DNA of 64,000 bases from Symbiopectobacterium purcellii_A (GTDB taxonomy: Bacteria > Pseudomonadota > Gammaproteobacteria > Enterobacterales > Enterobacteriaceae). Positions within the stretch are counted from its first letter, which is position 1, and the number at the start of each line of letters is the position of its first letter. Where the stretch lies: assembly GCF_052050035.1 (NCBI RefSeq), contig NZ_CP189882.1:930001-994000 (forward strand). The letters run 5' to 3'. The notes beneath the pieces are model-generated. The model did not search any database and had not been told where the DNA came from. It saw only the letters and a program-made list of their open reading frames with translations. Below are positions 19,645-28,643 of the stretch, piece after piece. A program made the translations under genes and the position numbers.

Positions 19645-19997
19645 CTGATGAGCCTGCCACTGCGCTGCCCGGACTACTCTCTGGTCAGTCGGCGGGCAAA
19701 AACCGTCAGTATCAGCATAAAAACGCCAACGCGTGGTGAAATCTCGCATCTGGTCATCGACAGTACCGGTCTGAAGGTCTTTGGCGAAGGTGAATGGAAA
19801 GTCAGGCAGCATGGGGCTGACAGACGAAGAGTGTGGCGCAAGCTTCATCTGGCAGCAGACAGTGCGACGCATGAGATTATCTGTGCCGACTTATCGCTCA
19901 GCGGAACGACAGATGCGCAGGCACTGCCGGGCCTGATTAACCAAACCCACCGGAAAATCAGGGAAGTGTCAGCAGACGGTGCTTATGACGCCCGTTA

Positions 19998-20089
19998 TAG
20001 CTAAGCGACATTATTTTGATAACAGCCAGCTATGCTTCTTTGCCACATATCAGGGCATCGGCTGTAATCATTTTTAAGTCGGTTGGCTA
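19998..20089 (-). repeat. M92 MITE in the IS903-like element
   Basis: 92 bp between TA pairs (19996-19997, 20090-20091), opposite orientation to the M92 at 19116. Confidence 0.95.
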
Positions 20090-20971
20090 TACTGCCACGA
20101 TGCGTTGCTGAGAAAGAAAATCAGGCCCCTTATCCCGCCGCGAAGCGGAGCCAAATACTGGCCGGACAAGTACCATGAACGTAACCATGCGGTGGCGAAT
20201 CAGCGTCTGAGCGGGAGTAATGATATGTGGAAAAAGAAAGTGGGTTATCACCGGCGTTCAGTGGCAGAAACAGCGATGTTCCGCATAAAAACTTTGCTGG
20301 GTGGCCATCTGAGCCTGCGTGACTATGAGGCTCAAGTAGGTGAAGCCATAGCGATGGTCAAAGCGCTGAACCGTATGACGTTGTTGGGTATGCCACACAG
20401 CGTCAGGATCGGATAACAGGTGTAGCAGAGGGAGTCATCCTGTCGGCTAATTCTGATTTATTCAACAAAGCCCCCGATATTACCAACGATAACAGCCTGG
20501 GTCGCTCACGAGGTGGTTATGGCACCAAAATCCACATGGCGACTGACGCAAGCGGCATCCCGCTAAATATCGTACTGAGTGCTGTGCAGGCTCACGAAAG
20601 CCTGTTCGCGTTACGACTCCTGGACGGCATTTGCGTGCAACGGCAGAACGGTAGCATGAAGCGTCGTGGTCATGCGGTACTGGCTGACAAAGCCTACTCT
20701 GGCAATGCACTCCGTAACGAGTTGAAAAGAAAAGGGATAAGAGCGGTTATTCCCCGAAAATCAAATGAAAAACTGGCTTCAGATGGACGCTCACAACTTT
20801 ATCGTGATGCTTATCGCCGTCGCAACGTTGTAGAAAGATGTTTTGGCCGTTTAAAGGAATATAGACGGATTGCCACACGTTATGAAAAAACGGCAAGAAA
20901 CTATCTAGCAATGGTGAAACTGGGCTGCATCCGCTTGTTTTACGCCCGGTTACGTAATTAAGGGACACAGC

Positions 20972-21162
20972 CTAGCACAATGTGCATCGAGTGCCAAACG
21001 ATCTGGCCACTCCTCGATGAAGATGAAGTGCCCGATGTCTTTCTCGTCGACATACAAATCGTAGGCAATGCCCAGCTGCTCTTTCTTGGTGGCCTCAACC
21101 AGCTCACGATACAGCGGGAGGACGGTTTCAATCGCCTCTGGCTTGATAAAATCTTTTAGCAT
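20972..21162 (-). pseudogene. Antibiotic-biosynthesis-monooxygenase-like (quinol monooxygenase family) N-terminal fragment
   Basis: About 63 native residues from the start at 21162 (M-L-K-D-F-I-K-P-E-A). The segments L-Y-R-E-L-V-E-A-T-K-K-E and F-I-F-I-E-E-W-P-D-R-L-A-L-D-A-H fit the small ABM-domain ferredoxin-like fold seen in YgiN-type proteins, which act on quinone-like substrates. IS5-E inserted at CTAG and removed the C-terminal third. The family call rests on the E-x-W...L-x-x-H pattern and the size; substrate unknown. Confidence 0.65.
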
Positions 21163-21235
21163 GTAGGTTCTCGGTTTTGGGGCTGCGGTGGGGATCGTTC
21201 ATTGTGGCACTGACCTTATGTTACTTATCTCTTCT

Positions 21236-21311
21236 TTACACGCTATGACCGATAAATTTGTATTTAACGCCTATAGCGTGTAATTCTTGTTTTACCTGCC
21301 AAAGCGTGTAA
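21236..21311 (+). promoter_or_regulatory. Operator-like repeats upstream of hipB
   Basis: TTACACGCTAT (21236-21246) and its exact inverse ATAGCGTGTAA (21273-21283), plus a third half AAGCGTGTAA (21302-21311). A further inverted pair, TTATCTTACCG / CGGTAGGATAA, lies just before the hipB start (about 21316-21344). HipB proteins bind multiple palindromic operators to repress their own operon, so these are the likely sites. The assignment is inference from position and symmetry. Confidence 0.6.
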
Positions 21312-21348
21312 TAATTATCTTACCGTCTACAACCGGTAGGATAAGATA

Positions 21349-21618
21349 ATGAAGGTCACCAACAGCAAGCAGCTTAGCAGCTATCTAAAAGATGTTCGTA
21401 TTATGCAGAAGCTATCACAAGGGAAAGTAGCCAACAAAGTGGGGATTCGTCAGGACACGGTATCCAGCTTTGAACAACACCCTGATTCTACCAAGCTGGA
21501 AACCTTCTTTAAAATCCTGTCGGCATTGAATTTAGAACTGACTGTGACGCCTAGAAACGCAACGGCTGCCAATAACGAAGACCCTGTTGTAACACCATCG
21601 TGGAAGGAAGAATGGTAA
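21349..21618 (+). CDS. hipB: HipB-type antitoxin, XRE-family DNA-binding protein
   Basis: 89-residue antitoxin that neutralises the HipA kinase and represses the hipBA operon. An XRE helix-turn-helix is visible at about residues 20-45 (Q-K-L-S-Q-G-K-V-A-N-K-V-G-I-R-Q-D-T-V-S). The C-terminus ends P-S-W-K-E-E-W; a terminal tryptophan is also present in E. coli HipB. Overlaps the start of hipA by a few bases, the usual coupling in these loci. The frame is intact while the toxin gene is disrupted. Confidence 0.85.
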   Translation: MKVTNSKQLSSYLKDVRIMQKLSQGKVANKVGIRQDTVSSFEQHPDSTKLETFFKILSALNLELTVTPRNATAANNEDPVVTPSWKEEW

Positions 21619-22627
21619 TGGCGGCGCTCGATGTTTACATGAACAGCTATCGAGTGGGGATACTGACCAAAACCTGTAGCGGCGCCCATCATTTTTCCTA
21701 TGATGCGGACTGGCTTGGGTTGCCGGGCAGTCGCCCCATCTCGCTCTCGATGCCGCTACGCCATCAGCCTTACCAAGGTGATGAAGTTTATAACTTCTTC
21801 GACAATTTGTTGCCAGACAACCAGGATATCAGAAGACGCATTATTGCCAGGCACCGGGCGGATTCCACCCAGCCGTTTGATCTGCTGGCTAAAGTAGGGA
21901 AGGACAGCGTCGGGGCATTGCAATTGATGCCGCAGGGTACTGCGGCTGGCAAAATAAAACAGATAGAATACAAAACCTTATCCGAGCAACAGCTTGAAAA
22001 CATACTGGAGCGATATCTGTCTGATGCCCCGCTAGGAATGATTGACGCAGAAGATGATTTTCGCATCTCTATCGCAGGCGCACAGGAAAAGACGGCACTG
22101 CTCTATCGGGGTGATAGCTGGTGCCTGCCCTTTAATACCACACCCACTACCCACATCATCAAGTTACCGATTGGTAAAATCGAGAGTCACTCTTACTCAA
22201 TCGATATGTCTGACAGCGTTGAGAATGAATATCTGTGCATGCTCATTGCCAAGGCGTTTGGGCTGCCGGTACCGCACTGTTTTATGATAAAAACTGGCAA
22301 GATAAAAGCGCTGGCGGTAGAACGTTTTGATCGTAAATATGCCTCGGATGGCCGTTGGATTATGCGGTTGCCTCAGGAGGATTTTTGCCAGGTATTAAAC
22401 GTGCCTTCCGCACGGAAATACGAAAATCATGGTGGGCCGGGCATTTCCGCCATTATGGCGTATCTGTTGGGTTCGGTCGATCCAGCACAGGATCGCTATC
22501 GCTTTATGAAGACCCAGGTGCTGTTTTGGCTATTGGCGGCCACGGATGGGCATGCGAAAAACTTTTCCCTGTTTATTGAATCTGAGGGGCGCTATCGCCT
22601 CACGCCTTTCTATGACATTCTTTCTAT

Positions 22628-23664
22628 AAGCGTGTTGCTTAATAGTGAAATAAGGGTGTTTCGGTGATTGAAGTAAATTTTACGCTGTTCTGAGATGGAA
22701 ATTCCAAAGACCGGCGCTAAGGAGTAAGAAGGTATCATCAATAAAGGGTCTACGATTCCGTAAAATTTGGGTCATGCAACCGAGGCGCTTGATACCCGCG
22801 ATGGCGTGTTCAACTGTAATACGGATGCCCGAGATTATTTTATTTTCTTGTTTTTGTTCAGGCGATAAAGGTCTTTTTCGAGTTCCTTTTTTTGGAATTT
22901 GTGTATTAGGATGCTGTTTATCTATACCTTGAAAACCGGTATCTGCCCAGATGGTTACCTCAGGAGGAATATGGCGAATTATATCGACTTTATCGAGTAA
23001 GCGTTTATCGTGACGGCGCCCATTTTTGCTCATGGGGATAAATCCAATTTGCCTTGTTTCGTCAGTCATAATAAGCCCTTTTCGAGTGGTCTGTCTTTTC
23101 TTTCCCGAATACATTTTTTTTCGCCGACGCAGATTCTTAGGCTTTTGGACAGGTCGCTCTGTCCCATCAATAAAGACGTCTTTAACTCCAGGAAAGGCGC
23201 GAAAAAATTCCTCAGCAGAGCGAATTTGACGAGCGGGCAAAACACATTCTCGCCCCAAGGTCATCTCTAAAACCGGCAATAATATTTTTACCCAGCGACA
23301 TACCCGTGTTCTATCTAAACCAAAAAGAAGTCCTTGCAAATCATAGGTCGGATAACATTTTAAATACAATAAAATAAAAAGCAGTTTATCTAATGGGGTT
23401 GGGATAAATCCTTTCTGCCCTGCACCCATCTGCCGCTCGTGATCTTTTCGATTCTTTTTCCGATAAATCAAATAACAAGCTGAAAATTCAGCGGCTAAAT
23501 TTTTCAATTCTTCGACTGATAATCCAATGATTGCTTTACATAAACGATTATCTCGTAACAACCGCTCTTTGTTGATCATTTCAAACCTTTATTCTCTAAG
23601 TTAAACCTCTTTTTATTCTCAATAGCCTGACAAAAAATGCAAGTCTCTATTCAGCAACTAGTTT
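22628..23664 (-). mobile_element. IS5-A copy 3, complete (1037 bp)
   Basis: Reference copy. Ends AAGCGTGTTGCTTAATAG and rc-AAACTAGTTGCTGAATAG; 3-bp duplication TAT at 22625-22627 and 23665-23667. Confidence 0.96.
22680..23579 (-). CDS. IS5-family transposase (IS5-A)
   Basis: Intact 299-residue DDE transposase. Helix-turn-helix-like N-terminal region at about residues 55-85 (L-L-F-I-L-L-Y-L-K-C-Y-P-T-Y-D-L-Q-G-L-L). Catalytic carboxylates in V-F-I-D-G-T-E-R-P, W-A-D-T-G-F-Q-G and I-T-V-E-H-A-I-A-G-I-K-R, the order and spacing of IS5 members of the DDE_Tnp_4 type. The start at 23579 is favoured over a later ATG because the M-I-N-K-E-R start is kept in three copies. A second undamaged copy is at 38472-39371. 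Confidence 0.93.
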   Translation of the reverse strand: MINKERLLRDNRLCKAIIGLSVEELKNLAAEFSACYLIYRKKNRKDHERQMGAGQKGFIPTPLDKLLFILLYLKCYPTYDLQGLLFGLDRTRVCRWVKILLPVLEMTLGRECVLPARQIRSAEEFFRAFPGVKDVFIDGTERPVQKPKNLRRRKKMYSGKKRQTTRKGLIMTDETRQIGFIPMSKNGRRHDKRLLDKVDIIRHIPPEVTIWADTGFQGIDKQHPNTQIPKKGTRKRPLSPEQKQENKIISGIRITVEHAIAGIKRLGCMTQILRNRRPFIDDTFLLLSAGLWNFHLRTA

Positions 23665-24013
23665 TATGTACCCGGCGATGGGGGAGCGGGGAATTGATCG
23701 CAGCGAGGCTACACTGGCGATGGGGTTGGCTGGCTCAAAAGGCAAAAAATACGCCATTGAGCACATCTTTCCACGGCACTTTTTCCAAACGGCGCAGGCC
23801 GTAGGCTTTGCCAGAGAATCGATGGAAAACATTCTGACGGAATTTGCACAATCGATGGATGCGGTTGTGGCGAAAGCCAGAAACCAACTGTCTGCTGATT
23901 TTCCTGCATTAATTCGTGATGCGATTCTCGAAAGCATGCAGGCGAGAGCAAGGCGATTAATGACCGGGTGGGAATAGGCACCCGATTGGGGGCCTTTTGC
24001 GCGTCTAGGCCGA

Positions 24014-25378
24014 CTACTTCCCAATACAAAAACTCGAGAAAATCCGTCCCAACAAGTCATCGGAAGTAAATTCCCCGGTGATCTCACTCAGTGCCTGCTG
24101 CGCCAGCCGCAGCTCTTCTGCCAGCAGTTCACCTGCGTAAGCGCTCACTAACTGTTCTTTGCCCTGTTCCAGATGCTGTGCGGCGGTTTCCAGCGCTTGC
24201 AGGTGGCGGCGGCGTGCCAGGAAGCCCCCTTCGGTGTTGCTGGTAAAGCCCATGCTCTGTTTTAGATGGTTACGCAGGATATCGACACCATCACCGGTTT
24301 TGGCGGACAGGCGAATCAGTGAGTAAGTGTTTACCTCTTCAATGCCTTGTTGCTCGCCCGTAATATCGGCTTTATTGCGCACGACGGTAATCGGCAGTGT
24401 GGTGGGCAAGCGCGCCATAAACTCTGGCCAGATTTCGGCAGGCGATGTGGCATCGGTGGTGGTGCTATCGACCATAAACAGTACGCGATCCGCCTGTTCA
24501 ATCTCTTGCCAGGCGCGTTCAATGCCGATGCGCTCCACTTCGTCGCTGGCATCGCGCAGCCCGGCGGTGTCGATGATATGCAGCGGCATGCCGTCGATAT
24601 GAATATGCTCGCGCAGTACGTCGCGTGTGGTGCCCGCGATAGCGGTCACGATTGCCGCCTCACGCCCGGCCAGTGCGTTGAGCAGGCTTGATTTTCCCGC
24701 ATTGGGGCGACCTGCAATCACTACCTTCATGCCTTCACGCAGCAGACTGCCTTGATGCGCTTCGGCCTGAACATCCGCCAGATCGGCCATCACGCCGTTG
24801 AGTTCCGCTTCAATCTTGCCGTCAGAAAGGAAATCGATCTCTTCATCAGGAAAATCAATGGCCGCCTCAACATAGATGCGCAGGTGAATCAGCGCTTCCA
24901 CCAGACGGTGAATGCGGGTAGAGAAGGCGCCTTGCAAGGAGTTCAGCGCAGATCGTGCCGCTTGCTCGGAGCTGGCATCGATCAGGTCTGCGATAGCTTC
25001 GGCCTGCGCCAGATCGAGCTTGTCATTGAGAAACGCGCGCTCGGAGAACTCGCCGGGGCGTGCAATGCGCAGGCCGGGCAGTGCCAGAATGCGCTGCATC
25101 AGCAAATCAAGGATAACCGGGCCACCGTGCCCTTGCAGTTCCAGCACGTCCTCGCCGGTGAATGAGTTGGGGCCAGGAAACCAGATGGCAATACCCTGAT
25201 CCAGCGCGCTACCGTCGGCATCGCGAAACGGCAGATAATCCGCATGGCGCGGTTTGGGTAATTTACCCAGCACGGCGCGCGCCACTTCGGCAGCCTGCTT
25301 GCCGGACACGCGCAAAATACCTACGCCGCCGCGTCCGGGGGGTGTGGCTTGGGCTACGATGGTATCGGTATGGCTCAT
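24014..25378 (-). CDS. mnmE: tRNA uridine-5-carboxymethylaminomethyl modification GTPase
   Basis: With MnmG it installs the cmnm5 group on U34 of several tRNAs. 454 residues, exactly the E. coli length. N-terminal folate-binding domain (P-P-G-R-G-G-V-G-I-L-R-V near residue 13), helical domain, and an inserted G domain with P-loop G-R-P-N-A-G-K-S-S near 226, T-T-R-D, D-T-A-G-L-R and N-K-A-D. It ends F-C-I-G-K with the catalytic cysteine. The start at 25378 is used because the family begins M-S-H-x-D-T-I-V-A; a further upstream ATG would overlap the terminator. Follows yidC on the same strand, as in other enterics. Confidence 0.97.
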   Translation of the reverse strand: MSHTDTIVAQATPPGRGGVGILRVSGKQAAEVARAVLGKLPKPRHADYLPFRDADGSALDQGIAIWFPGPNSFTGEDVLELQGHGGPVILDLLMQRILALPGLRIARPGEFSERAFLNDKLDLAQAEAIADLIDASSEQAARSALNSLQGAFSTRIHRLVEALIHLRIYVEAAIDFPDEEIDFLSDGKIEAELNGVMADLADVQAEAHQGSLLREGMKVVIAGRPNAGKSSLLNALAGREAAIVTAIAGTTRDVLREHIHIDGMPLHIIDTAGLRDASDEVERIGIERAWQEIEQADRVLFMVDSTTTDATSPAEIWPEFMARLPTTLPITVVRNKADITGEQQGIEEVNTYSLIRLSAKTGDGVDILRNHLKQSMGFTSNTEGGFLARRRHLQALETAAQHLEQGKEQLVSAYAGELLAEELRLAQQALSEITGEFTSDDLLGRIFSSFCIGK

Positions 25379-25400
25379 GATGGCTTCTCTGTGGCAATTA

Positions 25401-25436
25401 AACAAAAAAATAAGGCGGCCCATAGCCGCCTTATTC
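25401..25436 (-). terminator. Terminator between yidC and mnmE
   Basis: Read on the minus strand, AATAAGGCGGC-TATGG-GCCGCCTTATT is followed by a T-run. It would end most yidC transcription before mnmE. Confidence 0.85.
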
Positions 25437-25445
25437 TCAGACTAG

Positions 25446-25594
25446 GCTGTGTCCCTTAATTAATTTTCACTGATTGGAAATGAGAAAAACACATCGAATC
25501 TGTTCGTTTTTTGGACTGATTTTGGTTTTTTTTACTGTCAAAAACAGCCTGCTTTGTACGATTTTTCATCTATCGTGCAATTAAGGGACACAGC
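25446..25594. repeat. M149 MITE with IS5-E ends
   Basis: 149 bp with perfect terminal repeats GCTGTGTCCCTTAATT, the same sequence as the IS5-E end, flanked by the 4-bp duplication CTAG (25442-25445, 25595-25598). Non-coding, A+T-rich interior with a T-run. It sits in the yidC-mnmE spacer and spares both genes. The only copy in the window. Confidence 0.85.
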
Positions 25595-25608
25595 CTAGTG
25601 CAGTCCGC

Positions 25609-27255
25609 TTATTTCTTCTCTTTCTTGTCGCGGCTGTGCAGGCCTTTCTTCTCCAGCCCACGGTAAATCAACTGCTGCTGGATAATGGTGACCAGGTTGC
25701 TGACGATATAGTACAGCACCAGACCTGACGGGAACCACAGGAAGAACACGGTAAAGATAACCGGCATGTAGGTCATGATCTTCTGCTGCATCGGGTCGGT
25801 CACGGTGGTTGGCGACATCTTCTGAATGAAGAACATCGTGATACCCATCAGGATCGGCAGAATGTAGAACGGGTCTTGTGCAGAGAGGTCAGTGATCCAC
25901 AGGATGAACGGCGCATGGCGCAGCTCAACCGAGCTCATCAGCATGTAGTACAACGCCAGGAAGATAGGCATCTGGATCAGCAGCGGGAAGCAGCCGCCCA
26001 GCGGGTTCACTTTCTCCGCTTTGTACAGCTCCATCATCTCTTGGCTCATGCGCTGCTTGTCATCACCGATACGCTCGCGCATGGCTTGCATTTTCGGTTG
26101 CAGCATACGCATTTTCGCCATCGAGGTGTACTGTGCCTTAGTCAGCGGGTACATGATACCGCGCACGATAAAGGTGATGGCAATGATGGAGAAGCCCCAG
26201 TTACCGATGAAGCCGTGCAGGAATTTCAGCAGTTTGAACAGCGGCTGGGAGATAAACCATAACCAACCGTAATCCACTGACAGGTCCAGATGCGGTGCAA
26301 TCGCCGCCATCTTGTCCTGAATTTCCGGACCAACCCACAGTACTGCGCTGATGTCTTTCTGGGCGCCAGCGTCAACCGTTACCGGCGTGGCTTTAAAGGC
26401 AATGGCGGCCAAACCGTTACCCAACTGTGAGGTATAGAAGGTGTTGGCACCCGCGGTGGTCGGAATCCATGCGGTAGCAAAATACTGCTGCAACATGGCA
26501 ACCCAGCCACCCTCAGTGGTGACGTTCAGGTTTTCTTTCATGTCGCTGAAGCTGTATTTCTTGTACTTATCGTCGCTGGAGGAGAACGCGGCGCCACGAT
26601 AGGTATGAAGTGCAAAGTTATTGCTGCCAGTGTCGCGGTGTTTCGGCAGGTCAATAGACTGTTTCAACTGACCAAACAGCGTCAACTCCAACGGCTTCTC
26701 GCTGGTGTTGTTCACGTTGTAGTTTACGTTCAGCGCATAGTTGCCACGTTTAAGCACGAACGTTTTGGTGAAGGTCACGCCGTCAGCGTTGGTGTAGGTC
26801 AACGGAATGGTCAGTGCGTCCTGTCCGTCAGCCAGTTCAAAGTGATCCTGTGCAGCAGTAAACAGCGGACGTGCGCCGTTCGACGGGTTATCCGGACCGT
26901 GTTTACCCTTCAATCCACTCTGTGCCTGATACACAAATTCCGGCGTGGTTTCCAGCAGCAGGAATGGCGTAGCAGAGTGCAGTTTGTCAGGGAACGCCAG
27001 CAGATTGGCTTGTTCGATATCGCCGCCGCGCGTATTGATAGTCAACGACAGTACGTCGGTTTTCACCTTGATCAGTTTACCCTGACCGCTGTTAGGCACG
27101 CCCTGGCTGGCGTTATCACCGTTGACTGCGTTCGTCGCTTGCTGGATGGCTTGCGTTGAAGCGGCAGGCGGATTTTTGTCCGTCTCCCACGTCTGCCAGA
27201 TCAGAAAGCTTACGAATAGCAGAGCGATGAGAAGAAGATTGCGTTGCGAATCCAT
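25609..27255 (-). CDS. yidC: Membrane protein insertase YidC
   Basis: Inner-membrane insertase/chaperone acting alone or with SecYEG. 548 residues, equal to E. coli. N-terminal membrane anchor (N-L-L-L-I-A-L-L-F-V-S-F-L-I-W), a large periplasmic P1 domain of about residues 60-340, then five C-terminal membrane segments. The conserved arginine of the hydrophilic groove is in F-I-V-R-G-I-M-Y-P-L-T. The basic tail G-L-H-S-R-D-K-K-E-K-K binds ribosomes. Two bases separate it from yidD upstream in the rpmH-rnpA-yidD-yidC order. Confidence 0.98.
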   Translation of the reverse strand: MDSQRNLLLIALLFVSFLIWQTWETDKNPPAASTQAIQQATNAVNGDNASQGVPNSGQGKLIKVKTDVLSLTINTRGGDIEQANLLAFPDKLHSATPFLLLETTPEFVYQAQSGLKGKHGPDNPSNGARPLFTAAQDHFELADGQDALTIPLTYTNADGVTFTKTFVLKRGNYALNVNYNVNNTSEKPLELTLFGQLKQSIDLPKHRDTGSNNFALHTYRGAAFSSSDDKYKKYSFSDMKENLNVTTEGGWVAMLQQYFATAWIPTTAGANTFYTSQLGNGLAAIAFKATPVTVDAGAQKDISAVLWVGPEIQDKMAAIAPHLDLSVDYGWLWFISQPLFKLLKFLHGFIGNWGFSIIAITFIVRGIMYPLTKAQYTSMAKMRMLQPKMQAMRERIGDDKQRMSQEMMELYKAEKVNPLGGCFPLLIQMPIFLALYYMLMSSVELRHAPFILWITDLSAQDPFYILPILMGITMFFIQKMSPTTVTDPMQQKIMTYMPVIFTVFFLWFPSGLVLYYIVSNLVTIIQQQLIYRGLEKKGLHSRDKKEKK

Positions 27256-27257
27256 CG

Positions 27258-27515
27258 TTAATGTTCTCTGTTATTGTCGGGTTTTGGCGGTACGGGATGA
27301 TCACCACCAGGGTTCAAAGGGTGGCATTTTAATACGCGTTTAAGCGTCAACAAACTGCCTTTTATCATGCCGAACCTGCGTATCGCCTCAATGCCGTATT
27401 GTGAACAGGTTGGGCGAAAACGGCAATGAGGCCCTAACAACGGACTTATAACGAGCTGATAACCGCGTATCAGCCCGATCAGGAGGCGCGAGCCAAGCGA
27501 CAGTGCCGTTGCCAT
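27258..27515 (-). CDS. yidD: Membrane protein insertion efficiency factor YidD
   Basis: 85-residue membrane-associated protein that assists YidC-dependent insertion. Family signature H-C-R-F-R-P-T-C-S-Q-Y at about 30-40, preceded by Y-Q-L-V-I-S-P-L-L-G-P. Overlaps the end of rnpA by 37 bp, the known enteric arrangement. Confidence 0.95.
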   Translation of the reverse strand: MATALSLGSRLLIGLIRGYQLVISPLLGPHCRFRPTCSQYGIEAIRRFGMIKGSLLTLKRVLKCHPLNPGGDHPVPPKPDNNREH

Positions 27516-27838
27516 AAATTTTCCAATGCTTCCGTCAACGCGCGATTATCCAGGTCGGCTACCCCTTTTTTGGCGATCACCACAAAATCCATCGCAGGTA
27601 GGGTATGTTGATGTAAACGAAAGCTTTCCCGCGTCAGACGTTTAATCCGATTGCGTTCATGCGCCCGTTTGACATGCTTTTTAGCGACAGTAAGACCGAT
27701 GCGAGGATGCCCCAGCGAATTCAGGCGGCCGAGGATGGTGATTTGCGGCGTGCCAGCCCGATGCGGCTGCTGGAAGACGAAAGTGAAATGGCTGGGAGTT
27801 AACAAACGTAACTCCCTGGGAAAAGCGAGATTAACCAC
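27479..27838 (-). CDS. rnpA: Ribonuclease P protein component
   Basis: Protein subunit that helps RNase P RNA bind pre-tRNA 5' leaders. 119 residues as in E. coli. Contains the RNR motif region K-K-H-V-K-R-A-H-E-R-N-R-I-K-R-L-T-R-E-S-F-R. Lies between rpmH (18 bp upstream) and yidD in one transcription unit. Confidence 0.97.
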   Translation of the reverse strand: MVNLAFPRELRLLTPSHFTFVFQQPHRAGTPQITILGRLNSLGHPRIGLTVAKKHVKRAHERNRIKRLTRESFRLHQHTLPAMDFVVIAKKGVADLDNRALTEALENLWQRHCRLARAS

Positions 27839-27856
27839 TAGGAGGGTTAGCTTTTA

Positions 27857-27997
27857 TTACTTACAAACAGTCAGACGAGTACGGCCTTTTGCACGACGGC
27901 GGGCCAGAACCTGACGACCATTTTTAGTGGCCATACGAGCACGGAAACCGTGGCTACGGTTACGCTTCAATACGGACGGTTGGAAAGTGCGTTTCAT
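27857..27997 (-). CDS. rpmH: 50S ribosomal protein L34
   Basis: 46 residues, M-K-R-T-F-Q-P-S-V-L at the N-terminus and R-L-T-V-C-K at the end, very basic, almost invariant in enterics. First gene of the rpmH-rnpA-yidD-yidC group, divergent from dnaA. A GGTAGAAATCGCC leader lies just before the start. Confidence 0.97.
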   Translation of the reverse strand: MKRTFQPSVLKRNRSHGFRARMATKNGRQVLARRRAKGRTRLTVCK

Positions 27998-28643
27998 GGC
28001 GATTTCTACCTAAACTTGGATAATTGACTTCACAGTAAACGCGTTTGGCGCTCCGGCGTGAACACTGACCGACGCCTCAATCGCATACATCAAAGATAAA
28101 GAGGCGGGATTGTAATAATTGTACAGTCCCGAGTCAATTGACATCACACGCCTATGGAGCCCTTTCCGCAATAAATTTGGGGAATTTTCTGTCTGAAATA
28201 GCACAGAAGAGCATCAACGCGTCGGGCTGATGATTATACGTACTCTGCATTAAATCGCAAGGATCCTGACACGATTCTTAATGCAGGATCATGATCGCTG
28301 TCACTCCAGCGTGAATGTTGATTCAGTTATGCTAGGTGTCCGCATGATACAAGCCTGCGACATCGTTGTGCGGCACGTGGCGGCCATGAATGATAAGAAT
28401 AGCCTGTGGATAAAAAGGATCGAAACTGTGCAGAAAGGGAAGATCTCTGCCGAGGATTAGGTTATGATTCGCCGTCCCGTGAACGATCCTTCTTCGGGAT
28501 CGTCTCGGCAACCGCATGGACATCATCAGATGCGCGGTGCACCCAGGGGACTGCCATTGCAGCTTCCGGGTCATAATCATGAATTACACTAAATAACGTA
28601 TCTTATTCTTTTCTATTTTAATCTTGTTCGAGTGGAGTCCGCC
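27998..28643. promoter_or_regulatory. rpmH-dnaA divergent promoter region with DnaA box and GATC cluster
   Basis: 646 bp without a gene. It contains one perfect DnaA box, TGTGGATAA, at 28405-28413 (complement of TTATCCACA). At least seven GATC Dam sites lie between about 28260 and 28505, two of them in the hairpin ACGATCC...GGGATCGT at 28482-28504. In E. coli the dnaA promoters carry a DnaA box and GATC sites for autoregulation and SeqA control, and the same logic is expected here. The A+T-rich TCTATTTTAAT just before dnaA is probably part of the leader. Confidence 0.75.
28405..28413 (-). promoter_or_regulatory. DnaA box
   Basis: Consensus 9-mer TTATCCACA on the minus strand, about 230 bp upstream of the dnaA start. 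Probably mediates DnaA autorepression. Confidence 0.85.

Larger units (their letters stand above)
17792..20472 (+). mobile_element. IS903-like element carrying three further insertions
   Basis: 2681 bp = 1057 (IS903) + 1329+3 (IS5-A with contents) + 189+9 (M189) + 92+2 (M92), exact. Both ends read GGCTTTGTTGAATAAATC. The transposase is broken into pieces at 17871-17985, 19315-19455, 19645-19997 and 20090-20416. Confidence 0.93.
17703..20971 (+). mobile_element. IS5-E element (IS5 family), host of the nested stack
   Basis: Pieces 17703-17791 and 20473-20971 belong together. The 9-bp duplication CCCGATATT at the junctions (17783-17791, 20473-20481) comes from the inserted IS903. The right end is AATTAAGGGACACAGC followed by CTAG. 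The left end was removed by IS30 at 17702. The 3' transposase half (20536-20961) carries A-D-K-A-Y-S-G-N and the catalytic-E segment R-R-R-N-V-V-E-R-C-F-G-R-L-K. Confidence 0.85.
21612..23977 (+). pseudogene. hipA: HipA-type serine/threonine kinase toxin gene, interrupted by IS5-A
   Basis: Toxin that in E. coli phosphorylates glutamyl-tRNA synthetase and causes dormancy. The first part, 21612 or 21618 to 22627, has the HipA N-terminal domain and the kinase core. It has the serine-loop region I-S-I-A-G-A-Q-E-K-T, the catalytic loop D-G-H-A-K-N-F-S and the metal-binding F-Y-D-I-L-S. IS5-A (22628-23664, 3-bp duplication TAT) cuts directly after that motif. The last 103 or so residues continue in frame after M-Y-P-A-M-G up to 23977. 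Without the insertion the protein would be near 440 residues. The truncated product would end with about 13 IS-encoded residues. Whether it keeps kinase activity is unknown; the missing helices make that unlikely. Confidence 0.92.

Noticed and set aside
22628..23664. IS5-A as a mobile cassette carrying hipA parts
   Set aside because: The TAT duplication and the in-frame continuation of hipA on both sides show a simple insertion.
28200..28640. Chromosomal origin oriC next to dnaA
   Set aside because: Only one perfect DnaA box and no 13-mer array. In enterics oriC lies by mnmG/mioC, which are not in the window. The GATC cluster fits dnaA promoter control.
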